This document shows, piece after piece, positions 33,549 through 41,838 of a stretch of DNA of 64,000 nucleotides. The stretch is from NCBI RefSeq assembly GCF_000739015.1, contig NZ_JPUG01000055.1, positions 17,838-81,837 on the forward strand, in the 5' to 3' direction. Origin of the DNA: Microvirga sp. BSC39. GTDB lineage: Bacteria > Pseudomonadota > Alphaproteobacteria > Rhizobiales > Beijerinckiaceae. The notes below the pieces were generated by a model. That model did not search any database. It was not told the origin of the DNA and saw only the letters and a program-made list of their open reading frames with translations. Position numbers and translations under genes: made by a program. Within the stretch, counting starts at the first letter, position 1; each line of letters opens with the position of its first letter.

Positions 33549-33866
33549 TCAGTGGGCGGTCCAGCCACCGTCGACCGGCAGAGCGGGGCCTGTAATGGAT
33601 GCGGCCGCATCGCTGGCCAGGAAAGTGGCGAAAGCGCCGATCTCCTCGACGGTCGCGAAGCGCTTGTTGGGTTGCTGCGCCAACAGCACGTTCCGGATGA
33701 CCTGCTCGCGCGGGATGCCATGTGACTTGGCCTGATCATCGATCTGCGCCTCGACCAGCCGGGTGGAGACATAGCCGGGGCAGATGGCGTTGCAGGTGAT
33801 GTTCTGTTCCGCCGTCTCGAGCGCGACCACCTTGGTGAGGCCGACGATCCCGTGTTTCGCCGGCGT
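33549..33866 (-). pseudogene. bdhA: 3-hydroxybutyrate dehydrogenase, C-terminal fragment
   Basis: About 105 codons of an SDR: A-K-H-G-I-V-G-L-T-K-V-V-A-L-E-T-A, C-N-A-I-C-P-G-Y-V-S-T, Q-Q-P-N-K-R-F-A-T-V-E-E-I-G and I-T-G-P-A-L-P-V-D-G-G-W-T-A-H. These are typical of BdhA, NAD-dependent oxidation of 3-hydroxybutyrate to acetoacetate. The catalytic Tyr of Y-x3-K and the whole Rossmann half are gone: the frame runs directly into the IS6 end at 33865. Confidence 0.8.
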
Positions 33867-34678
33867 TGTCACGTTAACCCGAACCTGAGATCGAGTGGTG
33901 TAGATAGGCCAGCATGATCGAGTCCGTCAGCTACAAACGCCATCGCTTTCCACCCGAGATCATCGCCCATGTGGTCTGGCTCTATTTCAGGTTCCCATTG
34001 AGCCTTCGGCTGATCGAGGAGATGCTGCTCGAGCGCGGCATCATCGTCTCCTACGAGACGGTCCGCCGCTGGGCGCTAAAGTTTGGACCAGAGTATGCGC
34101 GCCGCCTCAGGCGCAAGACGCCGAGCCGACGCGATATCTGGCATCTCGACGAGGTCGCGGTCACGATCTCTGGCCAGAAACATTGGCTCTGGCGGGCGGT
34201 TGATCAGGACGGCTATGTGCTCGACGAAGTCGTCCAGACGCGGCGTGATACCAAAGCGGCCAAACGCTTGCTGAAGCGTCTGTTGAGGAAGCAAGGCTGT
34301 CCACCCCGGCGGATGATCACTGACAAGCTCGGCTCCTACGCCGCGGCTCGGCGTCAGGTCATGCCAGAAGTCGAACACCGCTCGCACAAGGGTCTCAACA
34401 ATCGGGCGGAGAACTCGCATTTGCCGTTCCGGCTACGTGAGCGGGTGATGCAAGGCTTTCGATCGCCCAGGTACCTGCAGCGGTTCGTCAGCGTGTTCTC
34501 TGCTGTCCGCAATAGCTTCGTTCCACCTCGCTCCAGCCGCTCCGCCCCCGCCACACGCCTCACCGCCTCACCGCCTCACCGCCATGGCGGAATGGAAATC
34601 TGCGGCCAACATTGCTGCTTGAGCTTGTCTAGCGACCAAATCGGCAACAATGCGCTTGGCGGCAGTTAATGCGACAAC
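33865..34678 (+). mobile_element. IS6-family insertion sequence (copy 2)
   Basis: About 814 bp bounded by inverted repeats GTTGTCACGTTAACCC (33865) and, inward from 34678, GTTGTCGCATTAACTG. It belongs to the same subfamily as the dead copy at 1159-2106. It truncates bdhA; the missing half is not found past its right end, so the insertion was followed by a deletion. Confidence 0.8.
33914..34669 (+). CDS. IS6-family transposase (copy 2)
   Basis: A 251-residue DDE transposase. First Asp in W-H-L-D-E-V-A-V, second in M-I-T-D-K-L-G-S-Y, Glu in N-R-A-E-N-S-H. The N-terminal Y-K-R-H-R-F-P-P-E-I and L-L-E-R-G-I motifs are typical. The frame is intact and extends almost to the right terminal repeat, with a tail of low conservation. 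Confidence 0.9.
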   Translation: MIESVSYKRHRFPPEIIAHVVWLYFRFPLSLRLIEEMLLERGIIVSYETVRRWALKFGPEYARRLRRKTPSRRDIWHLDEVAVTISGQKHWLWRAVDQDGYVLDEVVQTRRDTKAAKRLLKRLLRKQGCPPRRMITDKLGSYAAARRQVMPEVEHRSHKGLNNRAENSHLPFRLRERVMQGFRSPRYLQRFVSVFSAVRNSFVPPRSSRSAPATRLTASPPHRHGGMEICGQHCCLSLSSDQIGNNALGGS

Positions 34679-34774
34679 ACCCATCGAAGAGCCCCGTCAG
34701 GTCTGGATCGAGCCCGACGTGTCGATCTGAGATGCGGCTTACCTCGCCAGCACGATGGGTGTAAGGCGGGGCTC

Positions 34775-35362
34775 ATGTTTACGCTGGACCAAACCACATC
34801 GCTCGAGCAGGTGATCAAGAAGAGCCGGTTCATCGCCGTGGCCGGCCCGCTTGCGAACGAGCAGGAGGCCAAGGAGTTCGTCTCGGCCCATTCTGATCTG
34901 AATGCCAACCACAACTGCTGGGCCTGGCGGTCTGGTCAGACCTACCGGTTCAGTGATGACGGCGAACCCAGCGGCACTGCCGGCAAGCCGATTCTCCAAG
35001 CCATCGATCGGCTCGAACTCGACCATGTCGCGGTGGTCGTGACGCGTTGGTTTGGCGGCGTGCTACTGGGCAGCGGCGGTCTGGCTCGGGCCTATGGCGG
35101 GACCGCAGCGGCCTGTCTGCGCGCTGCTCCCCGCGTTGAGATCATACCGGTTCAGGAAGCAAGCATCTTCGTCGTGTTCTCTGATCTTGCGCTGGTGAAG
35201 GCACGGCTTTCCAGTGCTTCAGGTGTTCAGATCCGCAACGAGAGCTTCACCGGAGCAGGCGTGACCATCACCGCGCATCTTCCTGAGGCGAACGCCGAGC
35301 ACATCATCCGGATGATCACCGATGTCACCAGTGGGCGCGCATTGATCACGCGAAAGCAATGA
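34775..35362 (+). CDS. YigZ/IMPACT family protein
   Basis: A 195-residue protein with the UPF0029 core: K-K-S-R-F-I-A, H-N-C-W-A-W-R, F-S-D-D-G-E-P-S-G-T-A-G-K-P-I-L and V-T-R-W-F-G-G-V-L-L-G-x-G-G-L-A-R-A-Y. It has the length of bacterial YigZ. Family members are linked to translation or ribosome-associated regulation, but the bacterial role is not defined. It is a single gene beside the IS6 element and upstream of tRNA-Trp. Confidence 0.88.
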   Translation: MFTLDQTTSLEQVIKKSRFIAVAGPLANEQEAKEFVSAHSDLNANHNCWAWRSGQTYRFSDDGEPSGTAGKPILQAIDRLELDHVAVVVTRWFGGVLLGSGGLARAYGGTAAACLRAAPRVEIIPVQEASIFVVFSDLALVKARLSSASGVQIRNESFTGAGVTITAHLPEANAEHIIRMITDVTSGRALITRKQ

Positions 35363-35487
35363 CGCCCTGGACGTGAGAGCTGCGATGAGGTGCCGGCCAG
35401 ATGTCTTTGAACCACGTCCTTGCAGGCAGCAAACGTTGTTGAGCCCATAGCCACAGATGGTGGGAAGTGATTAGGGTAACGACGCGC

Positions 35488-35564
35488 TGGCAGGAGTGGA
35501 GGGACTCGAACCCCCAGCCCCCGGTTTTGGAGACCGGTGCTCTAGCCGATTGAGCTACACTCCT
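35488..35564 (-). tRNA. tRNA-Trp (anticodon CCA)
   Basis: On the minus strand the acceptor arm A-G-G-A-G-T-G pairs with C-A-C-T-C-C-T, followed by discriminator G and an encoded CCA (35488-35490). The anticodon arm is CCGGT-CTCCAAA-ACCGG, giving anticodon CCA. T-arm GGGGG-TTCGAGT-CCCTC and D-arm GCTC-AATCGGCTA-GAGC are intact. Confidence 0.95.
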
Positions 35565-36057
35565 GAATGGCTGTTCCACAGGAACTGGCCAGAGGCGAGG
35601 TCTTATTCTGCGAACGCTCGGTAGCGTCAAGCTTCGGTTAGCTCTCGAGTGGGCGTACTAAGATGCCGCGTGAGTGAGTCTCCGGGGTTCGATATCGACT
35701 GCTAAAGTCCGCTTTCGTGTTCAGACCCGACCTTCAATAGGACGGCCGGATCTACAGCTCGTGACCCTTTCCGGACCTTCGTTCTTCTGCCGAGGCTAAA
35801 TCAACCTACCTCATGCTGATCGTTCACGCATCGCCCGTGATCGGCCAAATTCTCGATGAACCGGCACTCGGTAACCCGAAGCCGGAGTATTGCAACGGCG
35901 ATCGAATTAAATCCGCCAACGGCTTCGTATACCTGTCGTGAGCGGCACCGAGCACTCGGGCGAACGAAATCCCACCGTCCATGTCGAGGTGGAGCAACCA
36001 TGAAAGCACGCTGGGATCCTCGTGCTTCGGTTTGGGAGGCAATCCCCTCCTGTGACT
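35565..36057. other. Intergenic region before the low-oxygen gene island
   Basis: About 490 bp with no supported gene. Short frames on both strands have no recognisable domain. It should contain the tRNA-Trp promoter (minus) and is followed by the FNR/FixK-type box at 36058. Confidence 0.45.
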
Positions 36058-36071
36058 TTGCGCCAGATCAA
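36058..36071. promoter_or_regulatory. FNR/FixK-type box upstream of the usp-ATPase operon
   Basis: TTGCG-CCAG-ATCAA matches the consensus TTGAT-N4-ATCAA with one perfect half-site. Its centre lies about 81 bp before the ATG at 36146. A class II promoter at -41.5 would give a leader of about 40 nt. The same TTGCG-N4-ATCAA form recurs at 48871. Confidence 0.55.
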
Positions 36072-36145
36072 TGCGATCTTCCTGACTGTGCTTATGACAT
36101 CTCTGAAAGGACCTGATCAGAACCGCAGTCGGGAGGGAATCGTAC

Positions 36146-36988
36146 ATGATCCAGAATATCAAGAGCGTATTGATCGGCCTGACGAAGGAATTCGGTCCGG
36201 ACGAGACCTCCTCCGCCCTGGGCTACGGCCTCTCGCTGGCGCAGCAGGCAGAAGCGCACGTCACCGTTCAGGCCGCATCCGTCAAGCTGGACATGTCGAG
36301 TGCCGGGATCAGCAAGGTCGTGGCCGGCCTCGTCGAGGAGGAGAACCAGCGCCTTCACGCGCTTGCCCAGGCGGCCGCCTGCGGTGTGCAGGCCGATGCC
36401 GCCATGGCGGGAGTGGTCTGCTCGGTCGAGACACCGCATCTCAGCTATCCGGCGTTACTGGCCGCGTTCAGAACGCAGGCCCGTCTGCATGACCTCACCA
36501 TCGTTGACGCTGAATCCGAATCCCTCGCCCTCGATCGGGGTCTGATCGACACCCTGTTGATGGACAGCGGCCGCCCGCTCCTCATCGTCCCGCCAACGCA
36601 GGAAGGGTTCCGCGCCGGGCGCATCATCGTGGCCTGGGACGGCAGCGGCCGTGCAGCCCGCGCGGCGGCCGACGCCCTGCCATTCCTGCGTGCCGCCGAG
36701 ACCGTGGAGGTTGTCTCGGTGACCGGAGAGAAGGACCTGCCCGATACGGTTCTGGGCGCCGGCATCGCGCCGCACCTGACCCGGCACGGCGTCAACGCCG
36801 TTGTCCAGACGCTGCCGGCTTTGGAAGGCGACGTCGCCGAGACGCTGCGCAGTCACGCCACCCTGACCCGCGCCGACATGATCGTGATGGGCGGCTACGT
36901 GCATTCACGGCTGCGAGAACTGATGTTCGGCGGCGTCACCCAATCCCTGCTTAAGCAGAGCCCCGTGCCCTTGTTCATGGCGTACTGA
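36146..36988 (+). CDS. Universal stress protein (two UspA domains)
   Basis: A 280-residue tandem Usp protein. The second domain ends with the ATP-binding type motif M-G-G-Y-V-H-S-R-L-R-E-L-M-F-G-G-V-T; the first is less conserved. It is cytosolic and typically induced by oxygen limitation or stress. GGGAGG precedes the ATG by about 10 nt, and an FNR/FixK-type box lies at 36058. First gene of a long codirectional run to 45876. Confidence 0.88.
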   Translation: MIQNIKSVLIGLTKEFGPDETSSALGYGLSLAQQAEAHVTVQAASVKLDMSSAGISKVVAGLVEEENQRLHALAQAAACGVQADAAMAGVVCSVETPHLSYPALLAAFRTQARLHDLTIVDAESESLALDRGLIDTLLMDSGRPLLIVPPTQEGFRAGRIIVAWDGSGRAARAAADALPFLRAAETVEVVSVTGEKDLPDTVLGAGIAPHLTRHGVNAVVQTLPALEGDVAETLRSHATLTRADMIVMGGYVHSRLRELMFGGVTQSLLKQSPVPLFMAY

Positions 36989-37116
36989 GATCAGGAGCAG
37001 CAGCTCGCAATCCTGACGCGGGTTGTGCTCATGCTTACCCATTGCTTGAGCCGGCCCAACGGCTTCGGTCCGGTTGCGGGTTGATCCGGTGAACATGTGA
37101 TCGGAGCGAGGCGTTC

Positions 37117-39873
37117 ATGGATCAGGTCAACAGGCTCAACCACGCTGACGGGCGGAGGCAGCTTGGATCGATCCCGTGGCATGCGGAGACCGCCGAGGCC
37201 ACGCTGGCCGCCTTCGCCTCTCGCTCCGAGGGACTGGACCCTGCCGAGGTCCGGCGGCGACTGGAGCTTCATGGATACAACCGGATGCCGGAGGGGGAGC
37301 GGCGAAGCGCCGTTGCTCGCTTGCTCGTGCAGTTCAACAATGTCCTGATCCACGTCCTGCTCGCAGCCGCCGCTGTGACAGCACTCCTGGGTCACTGGGT
37401 CGACACGGCCGTGATCCTCCTGGTCGTCCTGGCCAACGCGGTGATCGGCTTCATCCAGGAAGGTCGCGCCGAGCGCGCCCTGGAGGCAATCCGCGCCATG
37501 ATCTCGGCCCAGGCCTCGGTGATGCGGGACGGTGAGCGTCAGACCGTCAAGGCCGAGGAGCTCGTCCCCGGCGACATCGTGCTTCTCGAGGCCGGGGACC
37601 GGGTGCCGGCGGACCTGCGGTTCCTGCGGGCACGCAGCCTGCGCATCGACGAGGCCATCCTCACGGGCGAGTCGGTCCCGGTGGAGAAGGGAACAGGTCC
37701 GGTCGCGCCGGATGCGGCGCTCGGCGACCGGAGCTGCATGGCCTTCTCGGGCAGCCTGGTCGTGGCCGGGCAGGGGATGGGGATCGTCACCGGCACCGGG
37801 GCCGGCACGGAGATCGGCCGGATCACGACCCTGCTGCACGACGTGGAGACGCTCACCACGCCGCTCGTCCGGCAGATGAACCAGTTCGCGCGGATGCTCA
37901 CGGGCGTGATCCTGGCCGTATCGGCGGTTGTCTTCGGGATCGCAGTCGCCGTCCACGGAACCCCGTGGGGCGAGGCCTTCATGGCCGTCGTCGGCCTGGC
38001 CGTCGCGGCCATCCCCGAGGGGCTGCCCGCCGTGATGACGATCACGCTGGCGATCGGCGTCCAGCGCATGGCGGTGCGCAACGCCATCATCCGGCGCCTG
38101 CCGGCCGTGGAGACGCTGGGCTCCGTGTCCGTGATCTGCTCTGACAAAACCGGAACCCTCACCCGCAACGAGATGATGGTGCAGGCCGTCATTGCTGCGG
38201 AGGGGCACTTCGGGGTGACCGGCAGCGGGTACTCTCCCGAAGGCGAGTTCCGGCTGGACGGGATTCGGGTATCGGTCGACGACCAGCCTGTCCTGCTTGA
38301 GGCGGTACGGGGCTCATGCCTATGCAACGACGCAGGCCTGCGCCGCACGGAGGCGGGATGGGCCGTGGACGGCGACCCGATGGAAGGAGCCTTGGTCTCC
38401 CTTGCCATGAAGGCCGGCATGGACCCACAGGAGCTCAGGCACCGGCTCGGCCGCCTCGACGAGATCCCGTTCGACGCCCAGCACCGCTTCATGGCCTCGC
38501 TGCATCGCCTGCCCGAGGGCGGTGCCGTCATCTACGTAAAGGGCGCCCCCGAGCGGGTGATCGCCATGTGTGGCGGGGAGCAGTCCTCGTCGGGGGAACT
38601 GCCCCTGGATGTCGATCGGTGGATGGCGCAGGCCGACGCTGCGGCCCGCCAGGGGCAGCGGGTGCTCGGCATTGCGGCAAGACGACTGCCGCGGGTGCCG
38701 TCGGAGCCGCTGACCTTCGCCGATGTGGAGGGCGGACTGACCATGCTGGGCCTGCTCGGCCTCATCGATCCGCCGCGCGACGAGGCGCTTGCGGCCGTGC
38801 GGGAATGCCAGGCGGCAGGCATCAGGGTCAAGATGATCACCGGCGACCATGCCGCCACGGCCGCGGCCATCGCGGGGGCGCTCGGGATCCGGGGGAGCAA
38901 CGGGATGGCCGTGACAGGCGCCGACCTCGACCGGATGAGCGAAGGCGAGTTCCGGTCCGCGGTTCGCGACGTGAGCGTGTTCGCGCGCACCAGCCCTGAG
39001 CACAAGCTGCGCATCGTGCAGGCGTTGCAGGCCGATCGCGAGGTGGTGGTGATGACCGGCGACGGCGTGAACGATGCGCCATCTCTCAAGCAGGCCGACG
39101 TCGGGGTGGCCATGGGACGAAAGGGAACCGAGGCCTCGAAGGAAGCGGCCGAGATGGTGCTGGCGGACGACAACTTCGCCTCCATCGCCGCCGCCGTGCA
39201 CGAGGGGCGGACGGTCTACGACAACCTCAAGAAGGTGCTTGCCTGGACCTTGCCGACCAACGGCGGCGAGGCGCTTGCCATCATCGCCGCCATGATGCTC
39301 GGCCTGACGCTGCCGATAACGCCGGTCCAGATCCTGTGGGTCAACATGGTCACGGCCGCGACCCTGGGGCTGACGCTCGCCTTCGAGCCGCCGGAACCGG
39401 ACGTGATGCGCCGTCCGCCTCGGCGGCTCGACGAGCCCGTCCTGTCCAGGTTTCTGGTGTGGCGGATCGTGTTCGTATCGGTGCTGTTCGTCGTCGCCGT
39501 CTTCGGCATGTTCGAGTGGGCGATCCGGCGCGGCCTGCCGATCGAGGAGGCCCGCACGATCGTGGTGAACACGCTCGTGGTGATGGAGATCTTCTACCTG
39601 TTCAGCGTGCGCTTCCTGCACGCGCCGTCCCTGACCTGGCAGGGCGTCCTGGGCACCCGGGCCGTCCTGGTCGGCGTCGGCGCGGTCGTCCTGGCCCAGA
39701 TCGCCTTCACCTATCTTCCGCCCATGCAGGCCCTGTTCGACACGCGGGCCGTGTCGCTCCGTGACGGACTGGCCGTTCTGGCGACAGGTGTAATTTTGCT
39801 GCTGATCCTTGAGGGCGAGAAACGCCTCCGGCGCCGTGCGGGCTCAAGCCAGTCCTCAAGCATCACTGAGTGA
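37117..39873 (+). CDS. P2-type cation-transporting ATPase (calcium pump-like)
   Basis: A 918-residue P-type ATPase with an N-terminal cation ATPase domain (about 22-85), a TGES actuator loop, P-E-G-L-P in M4, the phosphorylated Asp in D343-K-T-G-T-L-T, M-I-T-G-D-H and T-G-D-G-V-N-D-A-P hinge motifs, and a C-terminal six-helix domain. P-E-G-L in M4 and the overall length fit P2A/PMA1-like pumps (Ca2+ or another cation). It sits in the inner membrane. It is flanked by usp genes, with a gap of 128 nt before and 26 nt after, as part of the putative low-oxygen operon. Confidence 0.9.
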   Translation: MDQVNRLNHADGRRQLGSIPWHAETAEATLAAFASRSEGLDPAEVRRRLELHGYNRMPEGERRSAVARLLVQFNNVLIHVLLAAAAVTALLGHWVDTAVILLVVLANAVIGFIQEGRAERALEAIRAMISAQASVMRDGERQTVKAEELVPGDIVLLEAGDRVPADLRFLRARSLRIDEAILTGESVPVEKGTGPVAPDAALGDRSCMAFSGSLVVAGQGMGIVTGTGAGTEIGRITTLLHDVETLTTPLVRQMNQFARMLTGVILAVSAVVFGIAVAVHGTPWGEAFMAVVGLAVAAIPEGLPAVMTITLAIGVQRMAVRNAIIRRLPAVETLGSVSVICSDKTGTLTRNEMMVQAVIAAEGHFGVTGSGYSPEGEFRLDGIRVSVDDQPVLLEAVRGSCLCNDAGLRRTEAGWAVDGDPMEGALVSLAMKAGMDPQELRHRLGRLDEIPFDAQHRFMASLHRLPEGGAVIYVKGAPERVIAMCGGEQSSSGELPLDVDRWMAQADAAARQGQRVLGIAARRLPRVPSEPLTFADVEGGLTMLGLLGLIDPPRDEALAAVRECQAAGIRVKMITGDHAATAAAIAGALGIRGSNGMAVTGADLDRMSEGEFRSAVRDVSVFARTSPEHKLRIVQALQADREVVVMTGDGVNDAPSLKQADVGVAMGRKGTEASKEAAEMVLADDNFASIAAAVHEGRTVYDNLKKVLAWTLPTNGGEALAIIAAMMLGLTLPITPVQILWVNMVTAATLGLTLAFEPPEPDVMRRPPRRLDEPVLSRFLVWRIVFVSVLFVVAVFGMFEWAIRRGLPIEEARTIVVNTLVVMEIFYLFSVRFLHAPSLTWQGVLGTRAVLVGVGAVVLAQIAFTYLPPMQALFDTRAVSLRDGLAVLATGVILLLILEGEKRLRRRAGSSQSSSITE

Positions 39874-39899
39874 ATGATCCACAAGGAGGAGGAAACGAC

Positions 39900-40766
39900 A
39901 TGCTGCGCAGTATCCTGATCGCCCTGGACGGCTCCCCGTCGAGCCTGCAAGCCAGCGAGTTGGGGCTGGAACTGGCTCGCCGCCATCGGTCACATGTGGA
40001 AGGGCTCGGCATCGTCAACTCGGCTTGGATCCAGCGCCCGGAGGCCGTGCCGCTCGGCGGCATGGCGTACAAGGCCGCCCTGGACCTGCGGGAACTCCAG
40101 GATGCGTCCGAGCGGGTCGAGGCTGTCCTGGACGGCTTTCGCAAGAAGGCCGAGCCGGCAGGCGTGGCCTCGGTCGAGGCACGCCGGGTCGACGGCGATC
40201 CCCTCCAGGTGATCGAGACCGAGGCCGCATCGCACGATCTCATCGTGTTGGGCCACCGCAGCATGTTCGATGTCGATGGCGAGATCTGCGAGTTGCCGCT
40301 CTGCGTCGACCGTGTCATCCGGGGGGAGCCGCGGCCTGTCCTGCTCGTGCCTGATGAGGCGCCCGGCTCGGGTGCGGGCAGTTCGCAAGCGCCCATTCTG
40401 GTGGCCTTCGACGGCAGTCCGGCCTCGTCCCGGGCGCTCCACATGTTCGCGCTCCTCGGCCTCGCCGCCGGACGCATCGTCCATGTCGTGACCCTCGACC
40501 CGTCCTCGTCCCGCAGGGCAGAGGAAACCGCCTCCCGGGCGTGCATCATTCTTCGCCGGCACGGGGCGGCCGAGACACATGCCCTCGGCCTGGGGGACCG
40601 CGAGGCGGGCACTGCCGCGGAAACGATCCTGGGGACGGCGAAGGCGCTCCGGGCCGACATGATCGTCATGGGAGCCTATGGCCACCGCGGCATCCAGGAG
40701 ATCTTCGGCTCCTGCACGAGGGAGGTGCTGAATGCCTGCCCCACGGCCCTGTTCCTCCATCACTGA
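39900..40766 (+). CDS. Universal stress protein (two UspA domains)
   Basis: A 288-residue tandem Usp. Domain 1 starts L-R-S-I-L-I-A-L-D-G-S; domain 2 starts I-L-V-A-F-D-G-S-P-A-S-S-R-A-L and ends M-G-A-Y-G-H-R-G-I-Q-E-I-F-G-S-C-T, a good ATP-binding signature. AGGAGGAGG precedes the ATG at 39900. It lies 26 nt after the ATPase gene. Confidence 0.9.
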   Translation: MLRSILIALDGSPSSLQASELGLELARRHRSHVEGLGIVNSAWIQRPEAVPLGGMAYKAALDLRELQDASERVEAVLDGFRKKAEPAGVASVEARRVDGDPLQVIETEAASHDLIVLGHRSMFDVDGEICELPLCVDRVIRGEPRPVLLVPDEAPGSGAGSSQAPILVAFDGSPASSRALHMFALLGLAAGRIVHVVTLDPSSSRRAEETASRACIILRRHGAAETHALGLGDREAGTAAETILGTAKALRADMIVMGAYGHRGIQEIFGSCTREVLNACPTALFLHH

Positions 40767-40808
40767 GGCTCGGGTCCGTGCAACCCTTCACCGAAAAGGA
40801 TCCCCTGC

Positions 40809-41816
40809 ATGCATGTCACCGTCTTCAGCACCAAGCCTTATGACCGTCGCTTCCTCGATGCCTCGAATGCCACGGCCGGGCATCGGCTGTCGTATCTTGA
40901 GGCCCGGCTCTCGGTCGAGACCTGTGGCTTGGCGAACGGCGCCGATGGGGTGTGCGCCTTCGTCAATGACGAGGTGAACGCGGACGTCCTGGCCAGCCTG
41001 GCATCCATGGGGGTGAAGCTCGTGGCCCTGCGCGCCGCCGGGTTCAACAACGTCGACCTGGAAGCGGCCCGGCGCGAGGGAATCACAGTGGCGCGGGTTC
41101 CGGCCTACTCGCCCCACGCGGTAGCCGAGCACACGATCGCGCTCATCCTCACCCTGAACCGCAACGTCCATCGGGCCTACAACCGCGTCCGGGAGGGCAA
41201 CTTCGCCCTCGAAGGCCTGCTCGGGTTCGACCTTGCCGGCAAGACGACCGGCGTGGTGGGAACGGGCAAGATCGGCGAGGTGGTCTGCCGCATCCTCACG
41301 GGTTTCGGGTGCACTGTGCTGGCCTACGATCCGCAGCCGAATGCTGCCTGCGAGCAGATGGGCGTGCGCTACGTGCCGTTGGAGGAGCTGCTCTCGCTCT
41401 CCGACATCGTCACCTTGCATTGTCCGCTGACGCCCGCCACGCATCACCTCATCGACGCCCGGACGCTGGCCCGCATGAAGCCCGGCGTGATGCTCATCAA
41501 CACGAGCCGTGGGGCCGTCATCGACACCAGGGCGGCTCTACGGGGCCTGAAGGACGGCACCATCGGGTACCTCGGTCTTGATGTCTACGAGGAGGAGGCG
41601 GATCTGTTCTTCGAGGACCTGTCGCAACGCTTCATCGGCGACGATGTATTCGCTCGGCTGCTGACCTTTCCGAACGTGCTGATTACAGGCCACCAAGCGT
41701 TCTTCACGGAGGAGGCGCTCACCAACATCGCCGACACGACGATCGGCAACATCACTGCGTTCGAACGGACGGGGCGCGCGGTGCACGAAGTCTCCGTCGA
41801 GAAGATCGCCCGATAA
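40809..41816 (+). CDS. ldhA: D-lactate dehydrogenase (2-hydroxyacid dehydrogenase family)
   Basis: A 335-residue cytosolic NAD-dependent enzyme. It has the nucleotide-binding G-V-V-G-T-G-K-I-G, the Arg-containing [32 protein letters not shown] and G-L-D-V-Y-E-E-E, and the catalytic His in I-T-G-H-Q-A-F-F-T. These fit fermentative LdhA, reducing pyruvate to D-lactate and regenerating NAD when oxygen is short. The lactate permease gene starts 22 nt downstream, supporting lactate metabolism. Confidence 0.88.
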   Translation: MHVTVFSTKPYDRRFLDASNATAGHRLSYLEARLSVETCGLANGADGVCAFVNDEVNADVLASLASMGVKLVALRAAGFNNVDLEAARREGITVARVPAYSPHAVAEHTIALILTLNRNVHRAYNRVREGNFALEGLLGFDLAGKTTGVVGTGKIGEVVCRILTGFGCTVLAYDPQPNAACEQMGVRYVPLEELLSLSDIVTLHCPLTPATHHLIDARTLARMKPGVMLINTSRGAVIDTRAALRGLKDGTIGYLGLDVYEEEADLFFEDLSQRFIGDDVFARLLTFPNVLITGHQAFFTEEALTNIADTTIGNITAFERTGRAVHEVSVEKIAR

Positions 41817-41838
41817 GCGCATCGGGAACAGGCTCGAC

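Noticed and set aside
37080..37095. TTGATCCGGTGAAC before the P2-type ATPase gene
   Set aside because: Only the left half-site fits. The second half lacks the ATCAA match.
36991..39621. Long minus-strand frames (up to 433 codons) opposite the P-type ATPase
   Set aside because: The plus-strand ATPase has complete catalytic motifs. The opposite frames are Arg/His/Asp-rich shadows without domains.
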